A DNA stretch of 64,000 bases from DASUPK01 sp963736305 (GCA_963736305.1 CAVTOD010000005.1:992001-1056000); one strand, 5' to 3'. Numbered from the stretch's first letter, positions 23,939 to 33,014 are shown. The notes: generated by a model from the sequence alone, not told the origin. Program-made: numbers and translations.

Positions 23939-25681
23939 ATGAGCCGCAGAACGGGGAGAAATCCGGCCCACGGGGCGGGGGGGCTCGAGATGCTTTCGCT
24001 GCCTAGAGGCGACGGAGAGCCCAGCGAGTCGCGCGAGCTGATCTCGGGCAGAGCGGCCGCCGGACCGCTCGCGCAGGTGCAGGGCCTGCTCGCTTTGGGC
24101 GCTGCTGTGAACGGGGCGATTGCCACCCTCCTTCCGCACCCCGACTACTACAACGTCACCGGCCTGCTGAGCGTGCAGATCAGCGCGCTCCTCTACGGGA
24201 TGGTCGTGCTCATGCTGGGCGAGCGAATCTCGTTCAACTGGCTGAAGATCGGCAATCTGCTCGCCGCTGTAATGACCACCTTCGCCGTGTACTTCAGCGG
24301 GGACAGCTCGAGCGGCTTCGCGATTTTCTACCTTTGGATCGGGTTCTACGTCTTCTACTACCCGGTCTCACGTTGGGAGGCCGCTGGATACCTTGCGTTC
24401 GCGGGTCTTTGCTACGGGGTCGCCATCGCGATAACGCCGGCGCCGGCGCCCGATGTGGCGCATACCAACGTCGCTTTCTTCTCGATCGTAGCCGGGACGC
24501 TCGCCACCGCCGGGCTGCTCCTCACCTACCTCCGCCAGCGAGTCGAGCGGCTGATGACCCGCCTGGTCGAGGCCTCGAGAACCGACCCGCTGACGGCGCT
24601 GCCGAATCGCACGGGCCTGCAGCTGGCCCTCGAGAGAGAGGTCGAGCGGTCGCGATTCGATGAGCAACCCGTCAGCTTGCTGCTGATCGACATCGACCAC
24701 TTCAAGTCTCTCAACGAGCGACTTGGCATCAGCGGCGGAGACAAGATCCTGCAGGAGCTGGCGGTCATGCTCAAGGACTCGACCAGGTTGATCGATATCG
24801 TCGCACGCTCCGGAGGTCAGGAGTTCGCGGTAGTGCTGCCGCAGATCGATGGCAATGGTGCGTTCCTGCTTGCGGAGAAGATCCTTTCCCGGATGCGTGG
24901 ATCGATGCTCGGTTCTCCCCAGGGGATCAGCGCATCGGCGGGCGTCGCGGAATTCCCAGAACATGCGTCGGAGCCGGCTGAGCTGGTCGCGGTCGCGGAT
25001 CGCGCACTGCAAGCAGCGAAGGCACTGGGTCGTGACAGAGCCGTCATCTACAGCCCGGAGGTAACCAGCACGGTGGGAGCCGTCGCCGGTAAGAGAAGTG
25101 TCGAGAGCCAGGCGCAACTGGCGACGGTCCTCAGCCTGGCAGAGGCTCTCGATCAGCGCGATTCCTACACCGCGAAGCACAGCCAGACGGTCGGGCTGCT
25201 CTGCGAGATGATGGCGCGGGAGCTCGGCCTCGATGAAGGCCGGGTCCAGCGGGTCCGTCTCGCCGGCATCCTGCATGACATTGGGAAGATCGGCGTGCCG
25301 GATTCGATTCTGGGCAAGCCAGGAAAGCTCACGCCCGAGGAGATGGATCAAATGCGTCGCCATCCGGAGTTGGGCGCCAGGATTCTCGCGAGCGACGAGC
25401 TGGATGACGTTCGCGAGTGGCTTCTCGCCCACCATGAGCGACCGGATGGAACCGGATATCCGAAGGGCCTGACCTCAGACGAGATCCCCCTGGAAGCCGC
25501 GATTCTTGCGGTCGGTGACGCCTACGAGGCGATGACGAGCAATCGCGTCTACCGACGCTCGGTTGGCGAGAAGGCCGCCCGTCAGGAGCTTCGCAAGTGT
25601 GCCGGGACCCAATTCGACGAGCGGGTAGTTGACGCCCTGCTGCGCGCGTTGAAGCGCGACCAGGCCGTCCTCAAGGCCTGA
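23939..25681 (+). CDS. Membrane GGDEF (degenerate) plus HD-GYP protein
   Basis: 580 residues. Five to six TM helices fill about residues 45-195 (e.g. YLWIGFYVFYYPVSRWEAAGYLAFAGLCYGVAIAI), a 7TM-like or MASE-type sensor. A GGDEF domain follows (SRTDPLTALPNRTGLQLALEREVERSR, DIDHFKSLNERLG); its signature is GGQEF at 292-296, so the Asp needed for catalysis is replaced by Gln. The HD-GYP domain (about 375-570) has HDIGKIGVPDSIL (H446, D447), HHERPDGTGYP (H498, H499) and GDAYEAMTSNR, i.e. all metal ligands and the GYP motif. Expected to hydrolyse cyclic di-GMP, with the GGDEF part acting as a GTP-binding or structural module. The 3' end overlaps the convergent MMPL gene by 11 bases. Confidence 0.94.
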   Translation: MSRRTGRNPAHGAGGLEMLSLPRGDGEPSESRELISGRAAAGPLAQVQGLLALGAAVNGAIATLLPHPDYYNVTGLLSVQISALLYGMVVLMLGERISFNWLKIGNLLAAVMTTFAVYFSGDSSSGFAIFYLWIGFYVFYYPVSRWEAAGYLAFAGLCYGVAIAITPAPAPDVAHTNVAFFSIVAGTLATAGLLLTYLRQRVERLMTRLVEASRTDPLTALPNRTGLQLALEREVERSRFDEQPVSLLLIDIDHFKSLNERLGISGGDKILQELAVMLKDSTRLIDIVARSGGQEFAVVLPQIDGNGAFLLAEKILSRMRGSMLGSPQGISASAGVAEFPEHASEPAELVAVADRALQAAKALGRDRAVIYSPEVTSTVGAVAGKRSVESQAQLATVLSLAEALDQRDSYTAKHSQTVGLLCEMMARELGLDEGRVQRVRLAGILHDIGKIGVPDSILGKPGKLTPEEMDQMRRHPELGARILASDELDDVREWLLAHHERPDGTGYPKGLTSDEIPLEAAILAVGDAYEAMTSNRVYRRSVGEKAARQELRKCAGTQFDERVVDALLRALKRDQAVLKA

Positions 25682-27728
25682 TCCGAGACAGGCGAGTCAG
25701 GGGGCCTGGCGACCACCACGTCAGCCCGCCGCACAGGTGCATCAAGGCCGGCATCAGAAACGCTCTGACGAGCATCGCGTCGACCAGCACCGCCAGGGCA
25801 GTTCCGACAGCGACTTCTTTGATGAAGACCATCTGGGAGAAGACGAATGAACCCATCGCGACTGCGAACAGAACTGCGGCGGCAGTGATGATCCTGCCGG
25901 AGCGCTCCAGTCCGAGGGCAATTGCTTGAGGGTCCGACTCGGTTCGGCGTAACTCCGCGACTCGGCTGAGGAGAAAGACGCCGTAGTCGGTGGACAGCCC
26001 GAAGATGACTGCGAAAAGGAGGATGGGGATCGAGATATCGATTGCCCCCACCCCGCTGTAGACAAGAAGCGACTCGAATCTATTGTCCTGGAACACCAGT
26101 ACCAGGACCCCCAAGGCAGCGCCGATGGTCAGCATGTTGACGAGCAGGGTGGCCACCGCCAGGACGGCGGAGCCGGTCATGAGCAGGATCGCAATCAGGG
26201 TGCTTGCCACCACGATCGCAACAGCCAAGGGCAGGTGAGCTCGAAGACTCGCCCGCTGATCGACGAGTTCGGCGCTCGCGCCTCCGACCAGAGTCGACGC
26301 TCCGAGACCGCTCTTACGAATCGACTTGACGACCTCGGTGGCACGGTCGGAGTTCGGGTCCACGTTTGTGTGGACCTCGACCACCTTGACGCCGCCAGGG
26401 AGGCGTCGCGGATGACCGACCCGCGTCACCGGTGGCACGGTCTTGATCCTCCATCGCCGGAACGTCGATCGACCTTCTTGAACCAGGATGATCGAGTCCG
26501 CCGGGTCGTCTCGGAAGTTCGACCGCACGGCCGTGTCCACCAGGCGGGCGCTGTTGTCGGATGGAAGAACCCGAGCGTCCGCTCGGCTGAGCTGGAGCCG
26601 CTGCAGAGGCAGCGCCGCGACCAGCAACACGGCCGTGACCAGGACTGCGACAACGCCGGGCCGAGCCTGAACGACGGAGGCGACCCGTCGCCAGAGGGAC
26701 GAGCCCTGGACGGGCGTGGGATCAGCGATGCTCAGAGCGTTGATCCGGGTTCCGAGCAGACCCAGGATCGCGGGCAACACCAAGATCACCACCAACGCGG
26801 ATAGAAGCGCCACGATCGCGCAGCCGACCCCGGTGGAGTAGAGGAACGGCTGGGGGAAGATGCACAGGGAGGCGACCGCGGCGGCAACCGTCCCGGCGCT
26901 GAAGGAAACCATCCTCCCTATGGGCCCGACCGTGTTGCACATCGTCCTCAGGCCAGGTCCGGATCGCGCCAGCTCGTCGCGGTATCTGGACACCATGAAC
27001 AGGCTGTAGTCGATCGCCAGACCCAGACCCAGCACGGTGACCACGTTCAGGGCGAAGATGTCGACCGTCATCACCTCGGAGAGCAGACGAAGCGCCGCAA
27101 GGGTGAATGCGATCGACAGTCCACCCACGATGAGAGGCAGCACAGCCGCCACGAGGCTCCTGAAGACGAGTAGCGAGATCAGCAGGATGATCGGTGCGGC
27201 GTACAGCTCTATTCGGCGGAGATCGTCCTCGGTGTTGTTGTTCAGCTGCACCGACGCAACCGCGGTGCCGCCGACCTCGACAGCTCCGTCCCCGGCGAAG
27301 GCGGCGTCGGTCCGCTCACCGACCTTTGACAGGTTGTCCACAGATCGACTGACAAGGCCCTCCACCAGAGCCTGGGTGCCACGATCCGAGACGAGGGCCC
27401 GATCCTGGGCGGGTGTGACTACGCGAACGATCCCCTTGACTCCCGCCAGCGTCCTCGCGGCTCTCTTAACGACCGCCCTGCTCTCGGCGCTCCTGACCGA
27501 CCCTCCTGGGGTCACCAGGAGGACCACCGCAGGCACGGCGCGCGCCCCGGTTGCGTTTTCGATCAGGTCGTAAGCGCGGGAGCTCTCAGAGTTCGGATCA
27601 CTGAACCCGAAGGGCTGCGCCCGATCGAAGACGGACGAGCCGAGGAATGCGGCCCCGATCGTCGCGACCAGCGTGATTGCAACGATCGGACGCCGATGCA
27701 GGTAGGAGAAGCCCCCGAGGACCCTCAC
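25671..27728 (-). CDS. MMPL-family membrane transporter
   Basis: 685 residues, GTG start. N-terminal helix PIVAITLVATIGAAFLG, a compact porter loop (about 170 residues), the first TM block with GLGLAIDYSLFMVSRYRDELA, a second TM helix and loop, and the second block with FGLSTDYGVFLLSRVAELRR. The second signature has Gly where others have Glu/Thr, a minor change. Shorter loops than the other two MMPLs of the window. It is followed on the same strand, 50 bases earlier in coordinate, by nothing; a P450 gene lies upstream (27779). Possibly exports a product of that P450. Codon use resembles the neighbours. Confidence 0.92.
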   Translation of the reverse strand: MRVLGGFSYLHRRPIVAITLVATIGAAFLGSSVFDRAQPFGFSDPNSESSRAYDLIENATGARAVPAVVLLVTPGGSVRSAESRAVVKRAARTLAGVKGIVRVVTPAQDRALVSDRGTQALVEGLVSRSVDNLSKVGERTDAAFAGDGAVEVGGTAVASVQLNNNTEDDLRRIELYAAPIILLISLLVFRSLVAAVLPLIVGGLSIAFTLAALRLLSEVMTVDIFALNVVTVLGLGLAIDYSLFMVSRYRDELARSGPGLRTMCNTVGPIGRMVSFSAGTVAAAVASLCIFPQPFLYSTGVGCAIVALLSALVVILVLPAILGLLGTRINALSIADPTPVQGSSLWRRVASVVQARPGVVAVLVTAVLLVAALPLQRLQLSRADARVLPSDNSARLVDTAVRSNFRDDPADSIILVQEGRSTFRRWRIKTVPPVTRVGHPRRLPGGVKVVEVHTNVDPNSDRATEVVKSIRKSGLGASTLVGGASAELVDQRASLRAHLPLAVAIVVASTLIAILLMTGSAVLAVATLLVNMLTIGAALGVLVLVFQDNRFESLLVYSGVGAIDISIPILLFAVIFGLSTDYGVFLLSRVAELRRTESDPQAIALGLERSGRIITAAAVLFAVAMGSFVFSQMVFIKEVAVGTALAVLVDAMLVRAFLMPALMHLCGGLTWWSPGPLTRLSRIRP

Positions 27729-27778
27729 TTGCTCACTATATGCCGCGGATCGGGCGCAGCCGCGGCATGCTCAGGGAA

Positions 27779-29242
27779 CTAGGCCCGCTGACGGTCTCGC
27801 GCCGTGGGTTCATCGGCGCTTCCCGCCAACAGCCCATCGAGCGGATGGCGCTCGTGGCGCTCAGCAACGGCTGCCCCCTCGACACGGACGCGCACCCCTC
27901 CGGCCGGCACGATGATCGCTCCCTCTGCGCGGGTGCGCTCAACGGTTTTACTCAGGGGAATCAACTTCAGGCGCGAGAGCACGCTCTGCAGGACGACCCG
28001 CATCTCGAGCAAGGCGAACGGCGCTCCGAGGCACCGCCGTACTCCACCGCCGAACGGAATCCACATGTAGGCCGGCGGCTTGCCCTCGATGAAGCGCTCG
28101 GGCCGGAACTCGTTCGGATGCTCGTAAGCATCGGGGTCCCGCTGTATGAGGCTCATGGGGGTCCAGATGCGGATGCCCTCTGGGATTCGCCAGGGACCCA
28201 GATCGACGGTCTTGGCGGTCACGCGCCCAGCGGCAATGACCGGAGGCCGGAGGCGCAGAGCCTCCTTGATGGCGGCATCGGTGTACTCCGACTCACCGAC
28301 CGCGGCTTCCGCGACGATCCGCTGCCTCACGCCCGGCCGGTGGAGGATCAGGTCGAAGGCCCAGGCCAGAGCCGTAGCAGTGGTCTCACTGCCCGCGACT
28401 ATCAGCGCGACCAGGTCATCTCGAATCTCCTCGTCCGTGAGCCGCGAGCCGTCTTCCGTCTCGGCCTCGACCAGCATCGTCAGGACGTCGTCGCCGGCCG
28501 TTCCATCCGCCACGGCCTTGCGATGCGCCGCGATCTCGCCATAGAGGAGCTTGTCGAGGCGCCGGCGGCGGCGAAGGAAGTAGAACCACGGCGAGAGCGG
28601 TCCGAGGTCGTGACGGACCCAATCGCCGACCGCGCAGAGGCTCATCATCGCCATCAGCCCCTCGGAGGCGGTGGTCAGCTCGTCCACGTACTCACGATCC
28701 GTCGCCCCGATAAGGGTCTCGAAGAGGTAGTCCATGGTCAGCCGGTACATCTCCGGGTGAAGCTCGAACTCCCCGCCGGACTCCCAGCGCTCGATGAGGC
28801 GCTCGGAAGCGGCGCGGAAGCCGGCCTCGAAAGCTCCCATTCGCTCGCCGTGGAAGCGGGGGAGCAGGAGCTTGCGGCGCTGCAGATGGGCATGCCCGTC
28901 AAGTCCGGTGACGGACTTCGTCCCGAAGATCGGCTTGACGAGATTGCCGGCCGGGCTGAGCGGCATCTCGTCGTCGCGGGCGAAGACCTCGTGAATGAGC
29001 TCCGGGTTGGTCACCCAAACGGTTTGTCCGAAGCCCAGGATGTTGATGGTCACGGCGCCGTCGACCGCGTAGCGCTCCTGGCAGCGCTCCAGGAAGGTGA
29101 ACGGGTCCCTGACGTAGCGCATCGTCTGGGCGAGTACGGGCTGGCGCGGACCGGGAGGCAGGTGCGCGGGACCGGCGGGTGCCGCCCGGGTCTCCGGCGT
29201 CTGGACGTTTGTAGGGGCCCGGGTGGCCGTCTTGGCCTCCAT
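27779..29242 (-). CDS. Cytochrome P450
   Basis: 487 residues from ATG 29242. A TTG at 29281 gives a 500-residue version but lies inside a 17-base palindrome that looks like the operator, so the ATG is preferred. Motifs: HLPPGPRQPVLAQTMRYVRDP, I-helix VAGSETTATALAWAFD, ExxR in KEALRLRPPVIAAGR, FRPERFIEG, and heme loop WIPFGGGVRRCLGAPFALLEM with the axial Cys near residue 404. C-terminus extends about 45 residues beyond the usual end with a charged tail. Soluble, ferredoxin-dependent. It is 50 bases upstream of the MMPL gene on the same strand, so the two may form a hydroxylate-and-export pair. Confidence 0.94.
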   Translation of the reverse strand: MEAKTATRAPTNVQTPETRAAPAGPAHLPPGPRQPVLAQTMRYVRDPFTFLERCQERYAVDGAVTINILGFGQTVWVTNPELIHEVFARDDEMPLSPAGNLVKPIFGTKSVTGLDGHAHLQRRKLLLPRFHGERMGAFEAGFRAASERLIERWESGGEFELHPEMYRLTMDYLFETLIGATDREYVDELTTASEGLMAMMSLCAVGDWVRHDLGPLSPWFYFLRRRRRLDKLLYGEIAAHRKAVADGTAGDDVLTMLVEAETEDGSRLTDEEIRDDLVALIVAGSETTATALAWAFDLILHRPGVRQRIVAEAAVGESEYTDAAIKEALRLRPPVIAAGRVTAKTVDLGPWRIPEGIRIWTPMSLIQRDPDAYEHPNEFRPERFIEGKPPAYMWIPFGGGVRRCLGAPFALLEMRVVLQSVLSRLKLIPLSKTVERTRAEGAIIVPAGGVRVRVEGAAVAERHERHPLDGLLAGSADEPTARDRQRA

Positions 29243-29274
29243 GCGGGGTGAGCGTACTGCGTGGGCCGGATATG

Positions 29275-29291
29275 TGTCCAAATTTTGGACA
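29275..29291. promoter_or_regulatory. Palindromic operator upstream of P450 (TGTCCAAA-N-TTTGGACA)
   Basis: TGTCCAAA (29275-29282) and TTTGGACA (29284-29291) form an exact 8-base inverted repeat around one central base. It is 32 bases upstream of the P450 ATG and 124 bases from the divergent hydratase start. The strict symmetry and low-GC core within a GC-rich region support a regulator site. Confidence 0.72.
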
Positions 29292-29372
29292 GATGGTTTA
29301 AGTCATTCAGAAACACCCACTAATGCGGAGCGTTGGGCACCAGAATTGCAAAAACGTGGGCAGTAGGACGTA

Positions 29373-29398
29373 GCACTTTCCATTTGTGGCACTTTCCA
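29373..29398 (+). repeat. Direct repeat GCACTTTCCA upstream of the ECH-BKACE operon
   Basis: GCACTTTCCA occurs at 29373-29382 and 29389-29398, a 16-base period, ending 16 bases upstream of the ATG of the enoyl-CoA hydratase. Two identical boxes on one face of the helix directly before the operon may be the binding site of the MerR regulator encoded at its end. Confidence 0.5.
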
Positions 29399-29414
29399 CT
29401 AGGGTGGCTGGCCG

Positions 29415-30194
29415 ATGGCCGACGAGCTCCTCTACGACGTGAGGGACGGGATCGCGACGGTGACGCTCAACCGTCCCGATCAGCGCAACGCGCTGAACGG
29501 CGAGCTGCTCGCCGCCCTGGTCGAGGCGATGAAGAAGGCCCGCGACGACGATGGGGTACGGGCCGTGGTGCTCACCGGCGCGGGGGACAAGGTCTTCTGC
29601 GCGGGCGCGGACCTCGGCGGCTTCGCCGCGGACGCGCCGCTGGTTGACAAGCACTTCGCATCCGACCGCTTCCTCGAGTTCTTTCGGCTGATGCCACGTC
29701 TCGGCAAGCCCTCGCTCTGCGCCGCGAACGGCCACGTGCTTGCCGGCGGGATGGGGCTGGCGCTCTCCTGCGATCTGCTGATCGCCAAGGAGGGCGCGCG
29801 CTTCGGCACTCCCGAGATCAACGTCGGCGCGTTCCCCTACATGATCATGTCGATCATCTACCGCAATGTCCCGCGGAAGAAGGTCAACGAGATGATGCTG
29901 CTCGGCGAGCAGATCTCCGCGGAGCAGGCGGTCGAGTACGGGCTCGCCAACAAGGTCGTCCCCGAGGATCAGTTCGACGCGGCGGTCGCCGAGTGGGCGC
30001 AGAAGCTTGCCTCGAAGAGCCCGGTGCTGATGCGCCTCGGCCACGACGCGATGTACCGCCAGCAGGACATGGCGATCGACGACGCCCTCGAGTTCCTCCG
30101 CTCACAGCTCTCGCTCACGTTCTCGACGGAGGACATCAAGGAGGGCGTCGCGGCCTTCTTCGAGAAGCGCAACCCCGAATGGAAGGGCCACTGA
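29415..30194 (+). CDS. Enoyl-CoA hydratase/isomerase family protein
   Basis: 259 residues. Crotonase fold: VTLNRPDQRNALNGELLAAL at the N-terminus, oxyanion-hole segments TGAGDKVFCAGADLGGF (about 60-76) and ANGHVLAGGMGLALSCDLLIAKEGARFGTPEINVGAFP (about 104-140), where the acidic residue in TPEINVG is a usual catalytic Glu. C-terminus EGVAAFFEKRNPEWKGH. First gene of a six-gene overlapping operon, joined to the next by TGATG. In this context it would hydrate an enoyl-CoA to a 3-hydroxyacyl-CoA. The C-terminal KRNPEWKGH resembles the other hydratase of the window at 3.7 kb. Confidence 0.93.
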   Translation: MADELLYDVRDGIATVTLNRPDQRNALNGELLAALVEAMKKARDDDGVRAVVLTGAGDKVFCAGADLGGFAADAPLVDKHFASDRFLEFFRLMPRLGKPSLCAANGHVLAGGMGLALSCDLLIAKEGARFGTPEINVGAFPYMIMSIIYRNVPRKKVNEMMLLGEQISAEQAVEYGLANKVVPEDQFDAAVAEWAQKLASKSPVLMRLGHDAMYRQQDMAIDDALEFLRSQLSLTFSTEDIKEGVAAFFEKRNPEWKGH

Positions 30195-31831
30195 TGGCTG
30201 CGCAGGACGAGACGAAGGGCACGTCGGAGCACACCGGCGAGGCCCCGGAGGCGCCGGACAAGGTCGAGGCCGGCGAGCAGACCGGGATGAAGGCGCTCAC
30301 CGAGGACGTCCACCGCCGCCGTGCTCAGGCCAAGCTCGGCGGTGGGGAGGAGAAGATCGCCGTTCAGCACGAGCGCGGCAAGCTCACCGCGCGCGAGCGG
30401 CTCGATCTGCTCTGCGACCCAGGCACGTTCGTGGAGATGGGCATCCACGGGCGCCCGCACTTCTCCCAGCGGAACATGGAGGGGAAGGAGGCGCCTGCCG
30501 ACGGCGTGATCACGGGTTGGGGCGACGTCGACGGCCGTCGCTGCTGCATCGCCGCCTACGACTTCACAGTGATGGCCGGCTCGATGGGGATGACGGGCGA
30601 GCTCAAGGTGGCTCGCCTGCGCGAGATGGCGCTGAGCAAGCGAATGCCGTTCATCTGGCTGCTCGACTCCGCGGGCGCCCGGATTCAGGAGGCGGCCGGG
30701 TCGCTGTTCGCCGGATCCGGCCACCTCTTCCAGGAGGAGGTCGTGATGTCGGGAGTGATCCCGATGGTCGCGGCGATGCTCGGGCCATGCGCGGCCGGCA
30801 CCGCGTACATCCCGGCGCTCTCCGACTTCGTGCCGATGGTGGTCGGCCAGGGGGCGATGGCCCTCGCCGGGCCGCACCTGACAAAGGCCGTCACCGGCGA
30901 GGACATCTCGATGGAGGAGCTCGGCGGCGCCAAGGTCCACTGCCGGAAGTCGGGCGTCGGCGACCTCGAGGTGAAGGACGACGCCGAGTGCATCCAGGTC
31001 GTCAAGGACTACCTCTCCTACTTCCCGGCGAACTGCGAGGAGCGCCCGCCGCTCCAGGAGTCAAGCGATCCCGACGACCGGATGTCGGAGAAGCTGCTCG
31101 ACATCGTCCCGGAGTCGCCGCGGCACCCCTACGACATGTACGAGGTGATCCGGGAGATCACGGACGACGGCGAGCTCTTCGACATCAAGCCCAAGTTCGC
31201 GAAGACGATCATCACCTGCCTGGCCCGCTTCGGCGGGCAGCCGGTCGGGATCGTCGCCAACCAGCCCAAGCAGCTCGGCGGCATCCTCGAGAACGACTCC
31301 GCGGACAAGGCGGCCCGCTTCATCAACCTCTGCGACGCCTTCAACATCCCGCTCGTCTTCCTGCAGGACGTCCCCGGGTTCATGGTCGGCTCGAAGGTCG
31401 AGCACGCCGGGATCATTCGCCACGGGGCGAAGATGCTCTACGCCGTCTCGCGCGCGACGGTGCCGAAGGTGACCGTCGTCGTGCGCAAGGCCTACGGCGC
31501 CGGCTACTACGTGATGAACGGCAAGGCGTATGAGCCCGACCTGATCGTCGCCTGGCCCTCCGCCGAGATCTCCGTGATGGGCGCGGAGGGCGCGGTCAAC
31601 ATCATCGGCCGCTCGGCGATCGAGTCATCCGATGACCCAGAGGCGACCCGGGAGAAGATGCTGGAGGCGGTCCGCGCTCAGATCGACCCCTACATCGCGG
31701 CGGGCAACGCGATGATCGACGACATCATCGACCCGCGCGAGACGCGCCCGACGATCATCCGAGGCCTGCGGATGGCGGCCGGCAAGCGGGTCGACCGGCC
31801 CTGGAAGAAGCACGGGGTGATGCCGGTATGA
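30194..31831 (+). CDS. Acyl-CoA carboxylase beta chain (carboxyltransferase)
   Basis: 545 residues from ATG 30194 (TGATG overlap). A low-complexity acidic N-terminus of about 35 residues is followed by the two crotonase-like halves of a carboxyltransferase: KLTARERLDLLCDPGTFVEMG, DFTVMAGSMGMTGELKVARL, LLDSAGARIQEAAGS, and in the second half KTIITCLARFGGQPVGIVANQP, LQDVPGFMVG and KAYGAGYYVMNGKAYEPDLIVAWPSAEISVMGAEGAVNII. The type corresponds to propionyl/methylmalonyl or branched acyl-CoA carboxylases. No biotin carboxylase alpha chain is next to it; a single biotin carrier lies at 4.5 kb. A 98-aa protein follows with a 4-base overlap, in the place where Streptomyces enzymes have their epsilon subunit, though similarity was not seen. 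Confidence 0.94.
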   Translation: MAAQDETKGTSEHTGEAPEAPDKVEAGEQTGMKALTEDVHRRRAQAKLGGGEEKIAVQHERGKLTARERLDLLCDPGTFVEMGIHGRPHFSQRNMEGKEAPADGVITGWGDVDGRRCCIAAYDFTVMAGSMGMTGELKVARLREMALSKRMPFIWLLDSAGARIQEAAGSLFAGSGHLFQEEVVMSGVIPMVAAMLGPCAAGTAYIPALSDFVPMVVGQGAMALAGPHLTKAVTGEDISMEELGGAKVHCRKSGVGDLEVKDDAECIQVVKDYLSYFPANCEERPPLQESSDPDDRMSEKLLDIVPESPRHPYDMYEVIREITDDGELFDIKPKFAKTIITCLARFGGQPVGIVANQPKQLGGILENDSADKAARFINLCDAFNIPLVFLQDVPGFMVGSKVEHAGIIRHGAKMLYAVSRATVPKVTVVVRKAYGAGYYVMNGKAYEPDLIVAWPSAEISVMGAEGAVNIIGRSAIESSDDPEATREKMLEAVRAQIDPYIAAGNAMIDDIIDPRETRPTIIRGLRMAAGKRVDRPWKKHGVMPV

Positions 31832-32124
31832 GCGAGCTGAAGCAGATCGTCGTGGAGCACGGAGTGATCACGTTCGACGGCCAGGTGGTCGAGACCTTCG
31901 GCTTTGGCAAGGACCCATCGCAGCGCGTCCATGTCGCCTTCATGGATGAGATCAAGCTCGACGAGGGGGGTCGGTTCAGCGACGCCTCGGTCAGCTTCCA
32001 CTCGACGAAGCAGGTGACGCTGGCCGCAGGAATCTTCACCGAGGAGGAGTTCAAGAGCCCCGAGCTGGCGGAGCTGCTCGACGCCATCCGCGCGGCCGCC
32101 CCGCGCCTGAAGGAGGGCTCATGA
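31828..32124 (+). CDS. Small protein of unknown function between carboxylase beta and BKACE
   Basis: 98 residues, overlapping both neighbours by 4 bases. I do not recognise a family. The sequence reads as a beta-rich domain: SELKQIVVEHGVITFDGQVVETF, RVHVAFMDEIKLDEG, FSDASVSFHSTKQVTLAAGIFT, then a C-terminal helix FKSPELAELLDAIRAAAPRL. No signal peptide or TM segment. Because the operon is fully coupled, it is probably a subunit or accessory of the carboxylase or BKACE step. Candidate epsilon-like subunit by position only. Confidence 0.8.
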   Translation: MSELKQIVVEHGVITFDGQVVETFGFGKDPSQRVHVAFMDEIKLDEGGRFSDASVSFHSTKQVTLAAGIFTEEEFKSPELAELLDAIRAAAPRLKEGS

Positions 32125-33014
32125 GCCGCTTCGAGGATCCCGTGATCATCAGCAACTCGATCTCCGGGGCAATCGCCAATCGCGATCAGTGCCCGGCGAT
32201 CCCGTACACGCCGGAGGAGTACGCGGCGGAGGCGCGGCGCGCCGTGGACGAGGGCGCCTCGCAGATCCACATCCACGCCCGCACACCGGACGGCACGCCC
32301 TCCTACGAGATCGAGGACTTCCAGGCGATCACCGAGGCAATCAGGGCCGAGGTAGACGACGTGATCATCAACTACTCGACCGGGGCGATCGGCGTCCCGA
32401 TGGACAAGCGGATCGCCTACCTGCGCGCGCTGCGGCCCGACGTCGCCGCTCTCAACATGAGCTCGATGAACTACGCCAAGTACTCCCGGCGCCGGAAGGA
32501 CTTCGTCTTCAAGGCGGTCTTCGAAAACAGCTTCGACACGATCACCGAGTTCATCACCGAGATGAACGAGCTCGGCATCCAGCCCGAGCACGAGTGCTTC
32601 GACGCCGGGCACGTCGCGAACCTCGATCCGTACCTCGACATGGGTCTGCTCGAGCCGCCGCTTCAGATCTCGCTCGTGATGGGCGTCAACGGCGGGATCC
32701 GGCCGAACGCGCGGAACGTCGCCTTCATGTCGGAGCAGATTCCCGGAGGCGCGGAGGGGCCGAACAACTGGCAGGTGATCGGGGTCTCGCGCGATCAGTG
32801 GAAGCTGCTCGCGGCCGCGCTCAACCTCGGCGGGAACGTCAGGGCGGGCCTCGAGGACAACCTCTATCTGCCGAACGGCGAGATGGCGAAGTCGAACGGC
32901 GAGCTGATCGCGAAGGCGCGGCAGATGGCGGAGGACGTCGGGCGCCGAGCGGCGACAGTCGCCGAGGCGCGCGAGCTGCTCGGCGTGCCGAAGCGCGAGG
33001 AGGCGAAGGCGTGA
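32121..33014 (+). CDS. BKACE-family beta-keto acid cleavage enzyme
   Basis: 297 residues. BKACE (DUF849) barrel: N-terminal PVIISNSISGAI, PYTPEEYAAEARRAVDEGASQIHIHARTPDG with the zinc ligands H50 and H52, the SSMNYAKYSRRRKDFVF region, GIQPEHECFDAGHVANL (the third metal ligand Glu/His region) and GLEDNLYLPNGEMAKSNGELI near the C-terminus. Characterised members convert a beta-keto acid plus acetyl-CoA to acetoacetate and a new CoA ester; 3-keto-5-aminohexanoate cleavage is one example and the family covers many substrates. Next to a CoA-transferase and hydratase it probably produces the CoA ester for this operon's pathway. Confidence 0.93.
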   Translation: MSRFEDPVIISNSISGAIANRDQCPAIPYTPEEYAAEARRAVDEGASQIHIHARTPDGTPSYEIEDFQAITEAIRAEVDDVIINYSTGAIGVPMDKRIAYLRALRPDVAALNMSSMNYAKYSRRRKDFVFKAVFENSFDTITEFITEMNELGIQPEHECFDAGHVANLDPYLDMGLLEPPLQISLVMGVNGGIRPNARNVAFMSEQIPGGAEGPNNWQVIGVSRDQWKLLAAALNLGGNVRAGLEDNLYLPNGEMAKSNGELIAKARQMAEDVGRRAATVAEARELLGVPKREEAKA

